Part shown: positions 6,053 to 12,982 of the stretch, in pieces
How the letters are laid out: the number at the start of each line of letters is the position of its first letter
Position numbering within the stretch: position 1 is the first letter of the stretch
NCBI GenBank assembly: GCA_030601485.1
Contig: JAUVTO010000007.1
Coordinates: 1-22,393, forward strand
Reading direction: 5' to 3'
Source: Desulfobacterales bacterium
Lineage (GTDB): Bacteria > Desulfobacterota > Desulfobacteria > Desulfobacterales > UBA11574
Length of the DNA stretch: 22,393 nucleotides
The notes under the pieces: model-generated
What the model was told of the DNA's origin: nothing
What the model saw: the letters and a program-made list of their open reading frames with translations, nothing else
The model's database searches: none
Made by a program: the position numbers and the translations under genes

Positions 6053-7201
6053 TTAGAACTTAAAGTTCGTTGTCTGACGCCAGGTAAAATAAGCCGGATC
6101 ACGGAAATCATCAATAAGATGATGGGTGAACTCGAGTTCACATTTCTCAAAGAACCTTTCCCACCCGATCCTTTCAGCCCATTCGCCCAGACGTTCATAC
6201 TTGTTGGCGTCTTTTGCATAGGCCTCTACCATTCTCTTGATGGCATCCGTCATAGTAGGCCAGCGAGGCATTTCGTTGGGGATAAAGGCAACAACAACCT
6301 TGGAGAACTTGGGAGCGCTGATCCGGTTGGACACCTTTCCCCCTGCCATGAGTACGATACCGTCGCCCACATCATCTGCCAGCGGCATGGAGGGACACAT
6401 GGTGTAACAGTTACCACAGAACATACATCTTGGCACATTCAGGGCAACACTTTTTACCTCGGTTCCGTCTTCCAGTGTAACCTTGGCCGGTTTGATTGCA
6501 TATGTCGGGCAGGCAGCAATTGCCAGGGGAATTTCGCACATCTTGTTCAGATATTCATGATCCAGCATGGGCGGCTTGCGGTGATAGCCCAGGATGGCGA
6601 TATCAGAACAATGGACCGCACCGCACATGTTCAGACAGCAGGCCATGGAGACCCGGAGCTGGGCCGGAAGCCGCATGTTGGTGAAATCATCAAAAAGTAC
6701 ATCCATGGTAGCTTTAACAGTACCGGATCCATCTGTTGCCGGTGTGTGACAGTGGATCCATCCCTGGGTATGGACGATGTTTGTAACACAGGCGCCGGTA
6801 CCCCCGATGGGAAACTTGTAACATCCACCGGCCTGCTTACGGCTCAAAAGATCCTGCTTCAAAGGCTCTACTTTTTCCTTGCTGTCCACCATAAACTCAA
6901 TGTTATTGCGTGTAGTGAATCTGAGATGTCCGTCACAATGTTTGTCCGCAATTTCGCAGATTTCACGAATATGGGATACGCTCATGAGACGGCACCCGCC
7001 GGTTCTTATGGTGTAAACTTCATCACCGGTTTCGGAAACATGGACCAGAATGCCGGGCTCCAGAATTTCATGGTACAGCCATTTACCCTTGTTCTTCGCT
7101 ATTACCGGAGGGTAAAATTCGTCAAATTTTCTTGGGCCGATGTCGGTTATCCTGTTTTCCATCGGCTTGTCAGGATTATAACCTGATGATACAAATGCCA
7201 T
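6053..7201 (-). CDS. dsrB: Dissimilatory sulfite reductase beta subunit DsrB
   Basis: This encodes 382 residues and is full length. It forms the alpha2beta2 core of dissimilatory sulfite reductase with DsrA in the cytoplasm, reducing sulfite by six electrons, with DsrC as partner, in the last step of sulfate respiration. The siroheme-[4Fe-4S] ligands are visible as Cys151, Cys188, Cys189 and Cys193 (VSMACCLNMCGAVHCSD). The inserted ferredoxin domain has Cys259, 262, 265 and 269 (CMFCGNCYTMCP) plus a Cys-Pro at 231. GGTGACVTNIVHTQGWIHCH is a hallmark DsrB stretch. The start has AGGGGG 8 nt upstream and follows the dsrA stop by 12 bp, implying translational coupling. A 379-codon frame open on the opposite strand is a shadow of this gene. 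Confidence 0.98.
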   Translation of the reverse strand: MAFVSSGYNPDKPMENRITDIGPRKFDEFYPPVIAKNKGKWLYHEILEPGILVHVSETGDEVYTIRTGGCRLMSVSHIREICEIADKHCDGHLRFTTRNNIEFMVDSKEKVEPLKQDLLSRKQAGGCYKFPIGGTGACVTNIVHTQGWIHCHTPATDGSGTVKATMDVLFDDFTNMRLPAQLRVSMACCLNMCGAVHCSDIAILGYHRKPPMLDHEYLNKMCEIPLAIAACPTYAIKPAKVTLEDGTEVKSVALNVPRCMFCGNCYTMCPSMPLADDVGDGIVLMAGGKVSNRISAPKFSKVVVAFIPNEMPRWPTMTDAIKRMVEAYAKDANKYERLGEWAERIGWERFFEKCELEFTHHLIDDFRDPAYFTWRQTTNFKF

Positions 7202-7213
7202 AGTATTTACCCC

Positions 7214-8530
7214 CTATCTCTGATGGTATTTTCTGTATTCGTTAATATCACGATCAAATCCGCCTTCGACTTCATCTTCTTTCCAGAAAATGTACGGATT
7301 GGTGCGCGGTTCCTGAACCATCCGGGCATCCGGTTTAAAACCCGTCACCTCAAGCAGTTTCTGGAAGCCCTGGCGCTTCATGAGCTCGCCGAGTCTTTCG
7401 CGGTTTTTTCCTTCTTCCATCCACCAGTCCCAGATGGGCTCGATGACTGTCTCTTTGATTTCATCGTAAGGTTCTTCCACCTTAATAAACGGAACTATAA
7501 GAGATCCCATTTGTGCGCCGTCAAGAATCGGGGCCTTTGCTCCGGCAAAGATCGAACAACCACGGTCATTACCGATTCTCAATGCTCTGGGCATGACGTT
7601 GATGCAGTGCATGCATCTATAACACTCCGGAGTGTTTATCTCCAGTTTACCATCCTCATACCGCATGCAACCGGTGGGGCAAAGATCGATCACTTCTTTC
7701 CGGATGTCGAATGGTCCCCAGTCACGTCCCGAATGAGAGCCGCCGTTGGGAGGAAGTTCACCGCCCACATAAGCCTTAACCGCTTCCTGATCTATTTTAA
7801 TATCATCACGCCAGGTGCCGACAAACGCCAGGTCCGCCCGTGCGATTGATGCAACGCAACAGTTGGGGCACCCGTCAAATTTAAATTTAAACTTATAGGG
7901 AAATGCCGGCCGATGGAGCTCGTCCTGATATTCAACGGTGAAATCATGGCAGATTGCCTGGGTGTCAAAGCAAGCCCATTCACACCGAGCCGCGCCCACA
8001 CAGTCGGCAGGTGTTCTCAAGTTTGACCCGGAACCGCCCAAATCCTGGTTCAGATTATGTCCCAATTCCCAGAAGACCTCTTCAAGCTGAGGGGTTGTGG
8101 TGCCCAGGAAGATAATATCTCCTGTTGAACCATGCATGTTGGTAAGACCACTGCCGCGCCTTTCCCAAAGGTCGCAGATATCTTCCAGGTATTTGGTGGT
8201 ATAGAATTTGCCGGCGGGCTGGGACACACGCATGGTGTGAAAATGGGCAACGCCCGGAAACATCTCGGGCTGGTCGCAATACCTGCCGATTACACCGCCT
8301 CCATAACCGAATACCCCGACGATGCCGCCATGTTTCCAGTGCGTCCTGCCGTGCTTAAAGGAAAGTTCAAGCACTCCCAAAAGATCGTCACAACAATCCT
8401 GAGGAATCTGGTATTCAATGTTTCTTTCATTCTTTGCCCTTGATTCAGCCTCCCGCTTCATATCGGTCACAAAACTTGGCCATGGACCGGTTTCGAGCTG
8501 ATCCAACAAAGGGGTTTCATGTTTTGCCAT
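7214..8530 (-). CDS. dsrA: Dissimilatory sulfite reductase alpha subunit DsrA
   Basis: This encodes 438 residues starting MAKHETPLLDQLETGPWPSF, which matches the usual DsrA N-terminus. Siroheme-[4Fe-4S] ligands are Cys177 and Cys183 (CVGAARCEWACFDT) and Cys221 and Cys225 (GCPNCCVAS). The ferredoxin-domain cysteines include 284, 288, 303, 306 and 309 (CPTGC; CYRCMHC). It is the catalytic partner of DsrB. I chose the ATG at 8530 because GGAGGA ends 6 nt before it. In-frame ATGs at 8548 and 8536 would add MNGGMN; one lies on the wrong side of the RBS and the other directly against it. First gene of dsrABDN, with a consensus promoter at 8700-8728 and a leader of about 160 nt. Confidence 0.98.
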   Translation of the reverse strand: MAKHETPLLDQLETGPWPSFVTDMKREAESRAKNERNIEYQIPQDCCDDLLGVLELSFKHGRTHWKHGGIVGVFGYGGGVIGRYCDQPEMFPGVAHFHTMRVSQPAGKFYTTKYLEDICDLWERRGSGLTNMHGSTGDIIFLGTTTPQLEEVFWELGHNLNQDLGGSGSNLRTPADCVGAARCEWACFDTQAICHDFTVEYQDELHRPAFPYKFKFKFDGCPNCCVASIARADLAFVGTWRDDIKIDQEAVKAYVGGELPPNGGSHSGRDWGPFDIRKEVIDLCPTGCMRYEDGKLEINTPECYRCMHCINVMPRALRIGNDRGCSIFAGAKAPILDGAQMGSLIVPFIKVEEPYDEIKETVIEPIWDWWMEEGKNRERLGELMKRQGFQKLLEVTGFKPDARMVQEPRTNPYIFWKEDEVEGGFDRDINEYRKYHQR

Positions 8531-8536
8531 ATTCAT

Positions 8537-8542
8537 TCCTCC
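8537..8542 (-). promoter_or_regulatory. Ribosome-binding site that fixes the dsrA start
   Basis: GGAGGA on the minus strand is 6 nt from the ATG at 8530. It lies within the longer open frame that begins at 8548, which argues against that upstream start. Confidence 0.85.
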
Positions 8543-8699
8543 ATTCATCTTTAGATTTAACTATCCTTTCGATTTAAATAAAACCCTCTCCTATTGGAGT
8601 TGTAACGTTCACCTCCTCTCACGAAATGATTCACTTTTTTTCTTTACGTTTTTATGAGTTAAGCATTTAAATAACAAAGACAATTCTCCAAAGGAAAAA

Positions 8700-8728
8700 T
8701 ATATAAAATTAATCTTTTACCTTGTCAA
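8700..8728 (-). promoter_or_regulatory. Sigma-70-type promoter of the dsr operon
   Basis: Reading the minus strand, TTGACA (8728-8723) is a perfect -35 box, followed by exactly 17 nt and TATATA (8705-8700). Transcription would start near 8692, giving a leader of about 160 nt before dsrA. The leader contains a CTCC-TATT-GGAG palindrome (8588-8599, plus-strand reading). A near-consensus promoter fits the high constitutive expression expected of dsr genes. No other comparably placed consensus boxes occur in this gap. Confidence 0.8.
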
Positions 8729-8780
8729 TAAAAAAGCATGGTTTTACTCTGCTAAATAGTTTTTATTGTCTGAATCGGCT

Positions 8781-9980
8781 TCAACGCTTAATTGCATCGA
8801 ATAGAATCTTTACATGCCTTTTTAAATTCTTTTTAATGACCGGAATTTCCGGAGATTGGGGGTTATATGCATCAACCATGGCTTGTGACAAACCAAACAA
8901 ATCTGATTGACTGCAAGATAGAAGATGATTTCGGAAACAATCGATTAAAGGGCCTGGAATCGAGACAATGGGCGGTTTTAAAGCCAGGCTCTCGAAAAAA
9001 CCTTTAAGTATCCCATCAACCGAAGTATCATCCGACCACACTATTTCTCCGACACCGTCCAGACGGTCAAGGCGCATTTTTATGGTAAGATTCAGAAAAA
9101 AGACCAGCAAAGCTTCCAGTATCAGTTCTGCATCCGGATTTTCATCTTCACTCCCGATGTTGTTTTCAAACAGGGGTCTGTACTGTCTCACGGTGATGAG
9201 TTTTAAATCGATCCTGTTATTTTGACATTTTAAGACAAAATCTCCGGCCGCATGATGCCAAAAAAGTATCTGATCAAATATTTCGACATTGTAGTAACAG
9301 GTAAGAATCATGGCAGCTTGCTTGTAAAGATTTGTCACTTGATCGGTGGTAAGGAAATAGTTGCCGTGCTCATGATCCCAGACAACAATTTTGTATTTTT
9401 CATCTGCCGGATCAAGGGAAATGTGGAATTCGTTATATCCTTGGAACCACTCTCCTAAAAACATTCCGATTTCATCACCTGCAATAGACACACGACCCTG
9501 GCCGTAAACTTTGGGCAGAAATGAAAACGGAAAATCTTCATTAAGCTGTTTTAAAAGACCATATTCTCTTTGAACACAATTTTTGCCTGCATTGGAGATC
9601 GCTACATTCAATACAAAGGGTATTGCTGTCTCGTGTAACATGGTTTCAATCCGGGCAGGATGATAAAATTCACCGTGTTTTTCGAGAAAGATTCTTATTT
9701 CTTCGATTTCTTCGGATCTTACATCTCGATGCATATGTTGTGATACAGCACGAGTAATGATTTCAGATCTGCCCTGTTCCAGAAAATTGCGAACTGCTGT
9801 AAAATAGTCTCCATGGTTCACACAAATACCCGCATCATTCTGCCGTTGCTTTCTGCTCATGGGAAGGAGGGTGTTCCATATCGGGCTGTTTTTTTGGACA
9901 GGATTTTTTTTGTGCGATAAAAAATACTTGAATTGCGGCGTGTTGGGCATGGTTTGGGTTCTGGAGATCAAAAATACCAC
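8781..9980 (-). CDS. Unknown protein, faint resemblance to the aminoglycoside-phosphotransferase/kinase fold
   Basis: This encodes 399 residues from a GTG at 9980, 3 nt after the TPR gene's stop, so the two are probably one operon. I do not recognise the family. Residues 120-180 read like a kinase N-lobe: a hydrophobic strand FVLNVAIS where a Lys would be expected, an REYGLLKQL helix with Glu139, then FLPKVYGQG and a hinge-like FLGEWFQGYNE. Residues 240-262 (FWHHAAGDFVLK, then RIDLKLI) could be a degraded catalytic loop and metal-binding strand. The expected Lys and HxD-N pattern are not clean, so it may be a pseudokinase or something else. The start is uncertain: no clear RBS, with in-frame ATGs at 9950 and 9857. 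It ends about 50 bp upstream of the dsr promoter. Confidence 0.7.
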   Translation of the reverse strand: MVFLISRTQTMPNTPQFKYFLSHKKNPVQKNSPIWNTLLPMSRKQRQNDAGICVNHGDYFTAVRNFLEQGRSEIITRAVSQHMHRDVRSEEIEEIRIFLEKHGEFYHPARIETMLHETAIPFVLNVAISNAGKNCVQREYGLLKQLNEDFPFSFLPKVYGQGRVSIAGDEIGMFLGEWFQGYNEFHISLDPADEKYKIVVWDHEHGNYFLTTDQVTNLYKQAAMILTCYYNVEIFDQILFWHHAAGDFVLKCQNNRIDLKLITVRQYRPLFENNIGSEDENPDAELILEALLVFFLNLTIKMRLDRLDGVGEIVWSDDTSVDGILKGFFESLALKPPIVSIPGPLIDCFRNHLLSCSQSDLFGLSQAMVDAYNPQSPEIPVIKKNLKRHVKILFDAIKR

Positions 9981-9983
9981 ATC

Positions 9984-10616
9984 TTATTCGAATTCTTTGC
10001 GAAAGGCTTGGATCTCTTTTAATAGTTCAGGTGCTACCTCATAACCGAGTTCAACCGCTTTATCCACATGTTTTATTGCCAGATCATATTTCCCCTTTTC
10101 GAGATAGACAATTGCCAGATTGTTGTGAGCGATTGCAAAAGACGGCTCAAGTTCCAAAACCTTGAGGTTGGTTTGGATACTTTCGTCGATCAATCCTTTT
10201 ATCAGATAGGCGTTCGCCAGTGTGGCATAAGCCTGCAAGAAGTTGGGGTTCCACCGTATTGCCTTTTGAAGTGACCGGATGGCTTCGTCAATTTCCCCTT
10301 TTTGCAGATGGACAAATCCGATATTGCCGTGGCCTTCGGAAAATCCTGCCCGAACCTTAACCGCCTGCTGGTTGTATGCCATACAGCCGTCAAGATCATC
10401 ACGTTGCAGGCAGAGACCTCCGAGCTGCACATATGCTTCAGCCAGGTTCGGGCTGCAATGGATAGTTGCAATCAGCTCTTTTTCAGCTTCATCATATTTT
10501 TTGAGCCCCAGGAGAGCGACCGCAAGATTGTAACGGGATACTCCACAATCCGGATTTCCGGCGATGGCAACCTGCTGGCGAGCGATATATTCTTCTGCGT
10601 TTTTTGCTTTTGGCAT
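9984..10616 (-). CDS. Tetratricopeptide-repeat protein
   Basis: This encodes 210 residues made almost entirely of about five TPR units. Examples are NPDCGVSRYNLAVALLGLKK, NPNFLQAYATLANAYLIKG and EPSFAIAHNNLAIVYLEKGK, each with the Gly/Ala/Tyr/Pro spacing of the 34-residue repeat. There is no signal peptide or membrane segment, so it is probably a cytoplasmic protein-binding scaffold. AAAGGAT lies about 8 nt before the ATG. The gene is followed after 3 nt by the unknown 399-aa gene, suggesting that the two proteins work together, and the pair lies directly upstream of dsrABDN in the same direction. A role connected to sulfite reductase is conceivable but not shown by the sequence. Confidence 0.88.
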   Translation of the reverse strand: MPKAKNAEEYIARQQVAIAGNPDCGVSRYNLAVALLGLKKYDEAEKELIATIHCSPNLAEAYVQLGGLCLQRDDLDGCMAYNQQAVKVRAGFSEGHGNIGFVHLQKGEIDEAIRSLQKAIRWNPNFLQAYATLANAYLIKGLIDESIQTNLKVLELEPSFAIAHNNLAIVYLEKGKYDLAIKHVDKAVELGYEVAPELLKEIQAFRKEFE

Positions 10617-10636
10617 AATTTATCCTTTAAATAGAT

Positions 10637-10693
10637 TTTATTTTGCCCTGAAAAACCTGGTCCTTTGGGCCAGGTCAGAGTTCTCCGGCTCTG
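10637..10693. repeat. Conserved flank L, copy 2 (left edge of composite repeat locus 2)
   Basis: This matches 3366-3422 at 56 of 57 positions, in direct orientation, including the CCTGGTCC-TTT-GGGCCAGG stem-loop and the CAGAG/CTCTG hairpin. It begins 20 bp upstream of the TPR gene start (minus strand), in the 588-bp gap between the TPR gene and the 110-aa gene. Confidence 0.8.
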
Positions 10694-10711
10694 TCTTGGA
10701 GTTTGGTGTCT

Positions 10712-10891
10712 TAAATCACAAATCCCAAGCGCCAAATTACAAATAAATCTCAAACTCCAAATTCCAAACCGGTTCCCTCCGGGCCGTAGGCCCTATGGGC
10801 AGGAGGCAAAGCGATTGTTTTTTTTGTTTGGGATTTTGATTTTCGGTCATTGTTATTTATTTGTTTTTTGGGATTTGTTATTTGGAATTTC
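10712..10891. repeat. Inverted array with CCAAATTACAAAT-type units and a structured core, element C
   Basis: The left arm (10712-10769) is built of short units such as CAAATCCC, CCAAATTA and CAAATAAATC. The right arm (10825-10891) carries the complement (GGGATTTGTTATTTGGAATT). The centre (10781-10814) reads GGGCCGTAGGCCC-TAT-GGGC, then AGGAGGC and AAAGCGA. That core is matched at 22 of 27 bases by the core of element E (21724-21750), with covarying changes. The array family differs from element B, although both sit between the same conserved flanks. Confidence 0.7.
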
Positions 10892-10920
10892 AATAAGTCA
10901 ATGAACTTTCAATAAAGCAA

Positions 10921-10971
10921 ATCCCCTCTGGAGATAACCAAAGTCTGGTCCTTTGGGCCAGGATTCTTTAC
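10921..10971. repeat. Conserved flank R, copy 2 (right edge of composite repeat locus 2)
   Basis: Positions 10936-10971 match 3604-3639 with three differences. The stem here is TCTGGTCC-TTT-GGGCCAGG: one change turns C-G into U-G and another turns G-U into G-C, so pairing is retained. The preceding CCCC-rich hairpin is degenerate compared with copy 1. Unlike copy 1, no gene follows directly; the next start codon is 233 bp downstream and has its own promoter. Confidence 0.7.
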
Positions 10972-11100
10972 TTTTTTGTTAACCGGCTGATGAAAACCGC
11001 CTGATAATTATAAGATTTAAAACATTTCAGTTGTGGGGTTAGTATGCCAGCAATTTTGGGTTGTCAAGAAAAAAACAGGTTGAAACGGGTCACAAGACTA

Positions 11101-11129
11101 TTGACAGGTCATAATCATTATAATATAAG
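11101..11129 (+). promoter_or_regulatory. Sigma-70-type promoter for the 110-aa gene
   Basis: A perfect TTGACA (11101-11106) is followed after 17 nt by TATAAG (11124-11129), inside an AT-rich run that also contains TATAAT five bases earlier. It lies about 75 bp upstream of the start codon at 11205. Confidence 0.65.
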
Positions 11130-11204
11130 AATCGATCTTAATTGTGTGTTTAAAAAAAGAGGGCTTTTTATTAATATTTAGAAATTTATCAACAGGAGGT
11201 ACTC

Positions 11205-11537
11205 ATGGCAGATTTTTATATTAATGTTTTTTTGGATGACGAGAAAACCAAAAAGATTGAAGATGCAGGTTTGGCCGACCATATTACTGAAATAGACGGT
11301 AAAAAGGCAATTCAGGTGGATATGACCAAAAAGGAAAAAAAGAAACTCGTTAAAGGCTTTACGGATTTAACCTTCGATGAGGCAAATGCATGTGTTCTTC
11401 CGGAAGACGGCGAGAACACTTTGCTGGATATTCTCTCGCAAACGCAGACGATTGACTGTATGAAGGTGGCAATTATAAAACTTTATAATCCGCTTGCCGG
11501 ACGGGGTATATCCGGAAGAGGCTCAGGGGGCCGCTAA
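11205..11537 (+). CDS. Hypothetical protein with Gly/Arg-rich C-terminal tail
   Basis: This encodes 110 residues with AGGAGG 5 nt before the ATG and a consensus-like promoter upstream, so it is very probably expressed. No signal peptide or membrane segment is present. The body is charged and mixed alpha/beta, with a Lys-rich stretch (TKKEKKKLVKGF) near the middle. The protein ends in AGRGISGRGSGGR, an RGG-like flexible tail often associated with nucleic-acid binding, although that is only suggestive. Cysteines occur at about positions 64 and 85 but form no motif. I do not recognise the family. It stands alone: the repeat locus lies upstream and a palindromic element (11565-11651) begins 27 bp after the stop codon. 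Confidence 0.75.
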   Translation: MADFYINVFLDDEKTKKIEDAGLADHITEIDGKKAIQVDMTKKEKKKLVKGFTDLTFDEANACVLPEDGENTLLDILSQTQTIDCMKVAIIKLYNPLAGRGISGRGSGGR

Positions 11538-11564
11538 TGTTTCCCTGGTATAACGCGCTATAAT

Positions 11565-11651
11565 CGAGACCCTTGAAAGCATTCTATTTTGTTACCGTTA
11601 TTCGAATTTGAGAAAAAATCCGGTCAAAACAGATGTTTTTCAAGGGTCTCG
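11565..11651. repeat. Short element with 14-bp perfect terminal inverted repeats
   Basis: CGAGACCCTTGAAA at 11565-11578 is the exact reverse complement of TTTCAAGGGTCTCG at 11638-11651, with about 59 bp between. The interior has no coding capacity. It looks like a very small MITE or remnant. With a loop this long and no T-run it is a poor intrinsic terminator. The rest of the 341-bp gap between the 110-aa gene and dapA (11652-11878) shows nothing I can name apart from an isolated TTGACA at 11778. Confidence 0.6.
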
Positions 11652-11878
11652 TACACATCACATTTTTAATTCCTTTTTTGGTTTCCCGTTTTAAATCGAT
11701 GTTTAGCCGCACCATCCTTTTTCGAGAAATTTCGGGTCGATTTATTAAGCTGTTTCCGGAAATCGCCTAATTTTCCCTTGACATAACCTCTCACTTTATT
11801 TACCTTTTCCATATACACTGGTATGGACTATACGATGTTTTTAATGGCAAGAACACTTTCTGTTAAAAGGGGGATGTT

Positions 11879-12913
11879 ATGCTCGCAGGATGTTTCACGG
11901 CAATTGTTACACCATTTAAAAATGATACCGTCGACTATGAAGGTCTTGGAAAGCTGTCGGAATTCCAGATAAAAAACGGAATAACCGGGATACTGGCTGT
12001 AGGGACTACCGGGGAGAGTCCTGTTTTGAGCTGGGATGAACATAATCGGGTTATTGAGATCGTTGCGGAAAAGTCAAAGGATAAATGTATCTGCATTGCA
12101 GGTGCAGGGAGTAACAACACAAAAGAGTCGCTGGAAGGAACAAAGCATGCGGTTGCGGTAGGTGCTGACGCGGTTTTGCTGGTAGATCCTTACTATAACG
12201 GACCCAGTTCCCTTGAAATCCGCCGGGAATACATTGCCCCTGTTGCCGAAGCGGCTCCTGATATTGAGATTATTCCTTATGTAATCCCCGGGAGAACCGG
12301 TGCGCAGCTTTTACCCGAGGATCTTGCTATTCTTAACCAGACCTATAAAAATGTTAATACGGTTAAAGAGGCCACGGCTAATCTTGATAATATGCGCAGC
12401 ACAAGAAAATGCTGCGGCCCTGATTTTACCATTCTCTCCGGCGATGATGGGATGACCTTTAACATGATGCTGGATCCTGAGATCAAGGCGTCCGGCGTTA
12501 TTTCGGTTTCGTCAAATGTTGCTCCCGGTCCCATCTCTGAAATGGTTCGACTGCTCGAACAGGGTGAAGAGCAAGACGCCCAAAAGCTTTTGACGGCACT
12601 CGAACCCCTTTTTGGTTTGGTTACGGTTAAAACCATGGAAAAGACGCCCTATGGAGAGGTAGGATGCCGGGCCAGAAACCCACTGGGCTTCAAAACGTTG
12701 ATGTCGATTTTGGGCATGCCCTCCGGCGGGTGCAGACAACCTCTTGGAAAAATGACACGAAACGGGCTTGAAACGGTTCTTTCGGCTGCGCGCAAAGTAC
12801 AGGCTGACAATCCCGAAATATTAAAACCGGTTGCCGAATTTTTCAATGTCGATATTGAACAGCGTTTGAACAATCCTTCGAATTGGGACGGCCTTTTTTA
12901 CGAGGAATATTGA
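11879..12913 (+). CDS. dapA: DapA-family lyase (4-hydroxy-tetrahydrodipicolinate synthase-like), divergent C-terminal half
   Basis: This encodes 344 residues, longer than the usual 290 or so. The Schiff-base site and catalytic residues are all visible: GTTGES at 42-47 (Thr43, Thr44), Tyr106 in DPYYNGPS, Tyr134 and Arg139 in PYVIPGRTG, and Lys163 in TVKEA. These correspond to E. coli Thr44/45, Tyr107, Tyr133, Arg138 and Lys161, so condensation of pyruvate with aspartate semialdehyde (lysine/diaminopimelate pathway) is plausible. The C-terminal part is unusual: around residues 255-300 there is KTMEKTPYGEVGCRARNPLG, with several cysteines, and the tail NPSNWDGLFYEEY extends beyond the normal end. 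Another pyruvate-dependent aldolase role is possible. A run of five Gs precedes the ATG. No lysine-pathway gene is adjacent. A strong terminator follows. Confidence 0.85.
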   Translation: MLAGCFTAIVTPFKNDTVDYEGLGKLSEFQIKNGITGILAVGTTGESPVLSWDEHNRVIEIVAEKSKDKCICIAGAGSNNTKESLEGTKHAVAVGADAVLLVDPYYNGPSSLEIRREYIAPVAEAAPDIEIIPYVIPGRTGAQLLPEDLAILNQTYKNVNTVKEATANLDNMRSTRKCCGPDFTILSGDDGMTFNMMLDPEIKASGVISVSSNVAPGPISEMVRLLEQGEEQDAQKLLTALEPLFGLVTVKTMEKTPYGEVGCRARNPLGFKTLMSILGMPSGGCRQPLGKMTRNGLETVLSAARKVQADNPEILKPVAEFFNVDIEQRLNNPSNWDGLFYEEY

Positions 12914-12926
12914 TGTAACCTAATTT

Positions 12927-12980
12927 GATTCCGGATGCCGGCTGTTTGACGTGCCGGTATCCGGGATCACAGTTTTTTTT
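12927..12980 (+). terminator. Rho-independent terminator of the DapA-family gene
   Basis: GATTCCGGATGCCGGC (12927-12942) pairs along its length, with two G-U pairs, with GCCGGTATCCGGGATC (12953-12968). AC-AG and eight Ts follow. It lies 13 bp after the stop and ends 3 bp before the stop codon of the convergent YkgJ-type gene. Confidence 0.88.
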
Positions 12981-12982
12981 CT

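Noticed and set aside
6047..7186. 379-codon open frame on the plus strand opposite dsrB
   Set aside because: It mirrors dsrB almost exactly, has no RBS and resembles no protein. It results from the codon bias of dsrB.
8531..8548. Upstream in-frame ATGs for dsrA (8548 and 8536)
   Set aside because: The Shine-Dalgarno GGAGGA lies inside this stretch and is correctly spaced only for the ATG at 8530, which also gives the standard DsrA N-terminus.
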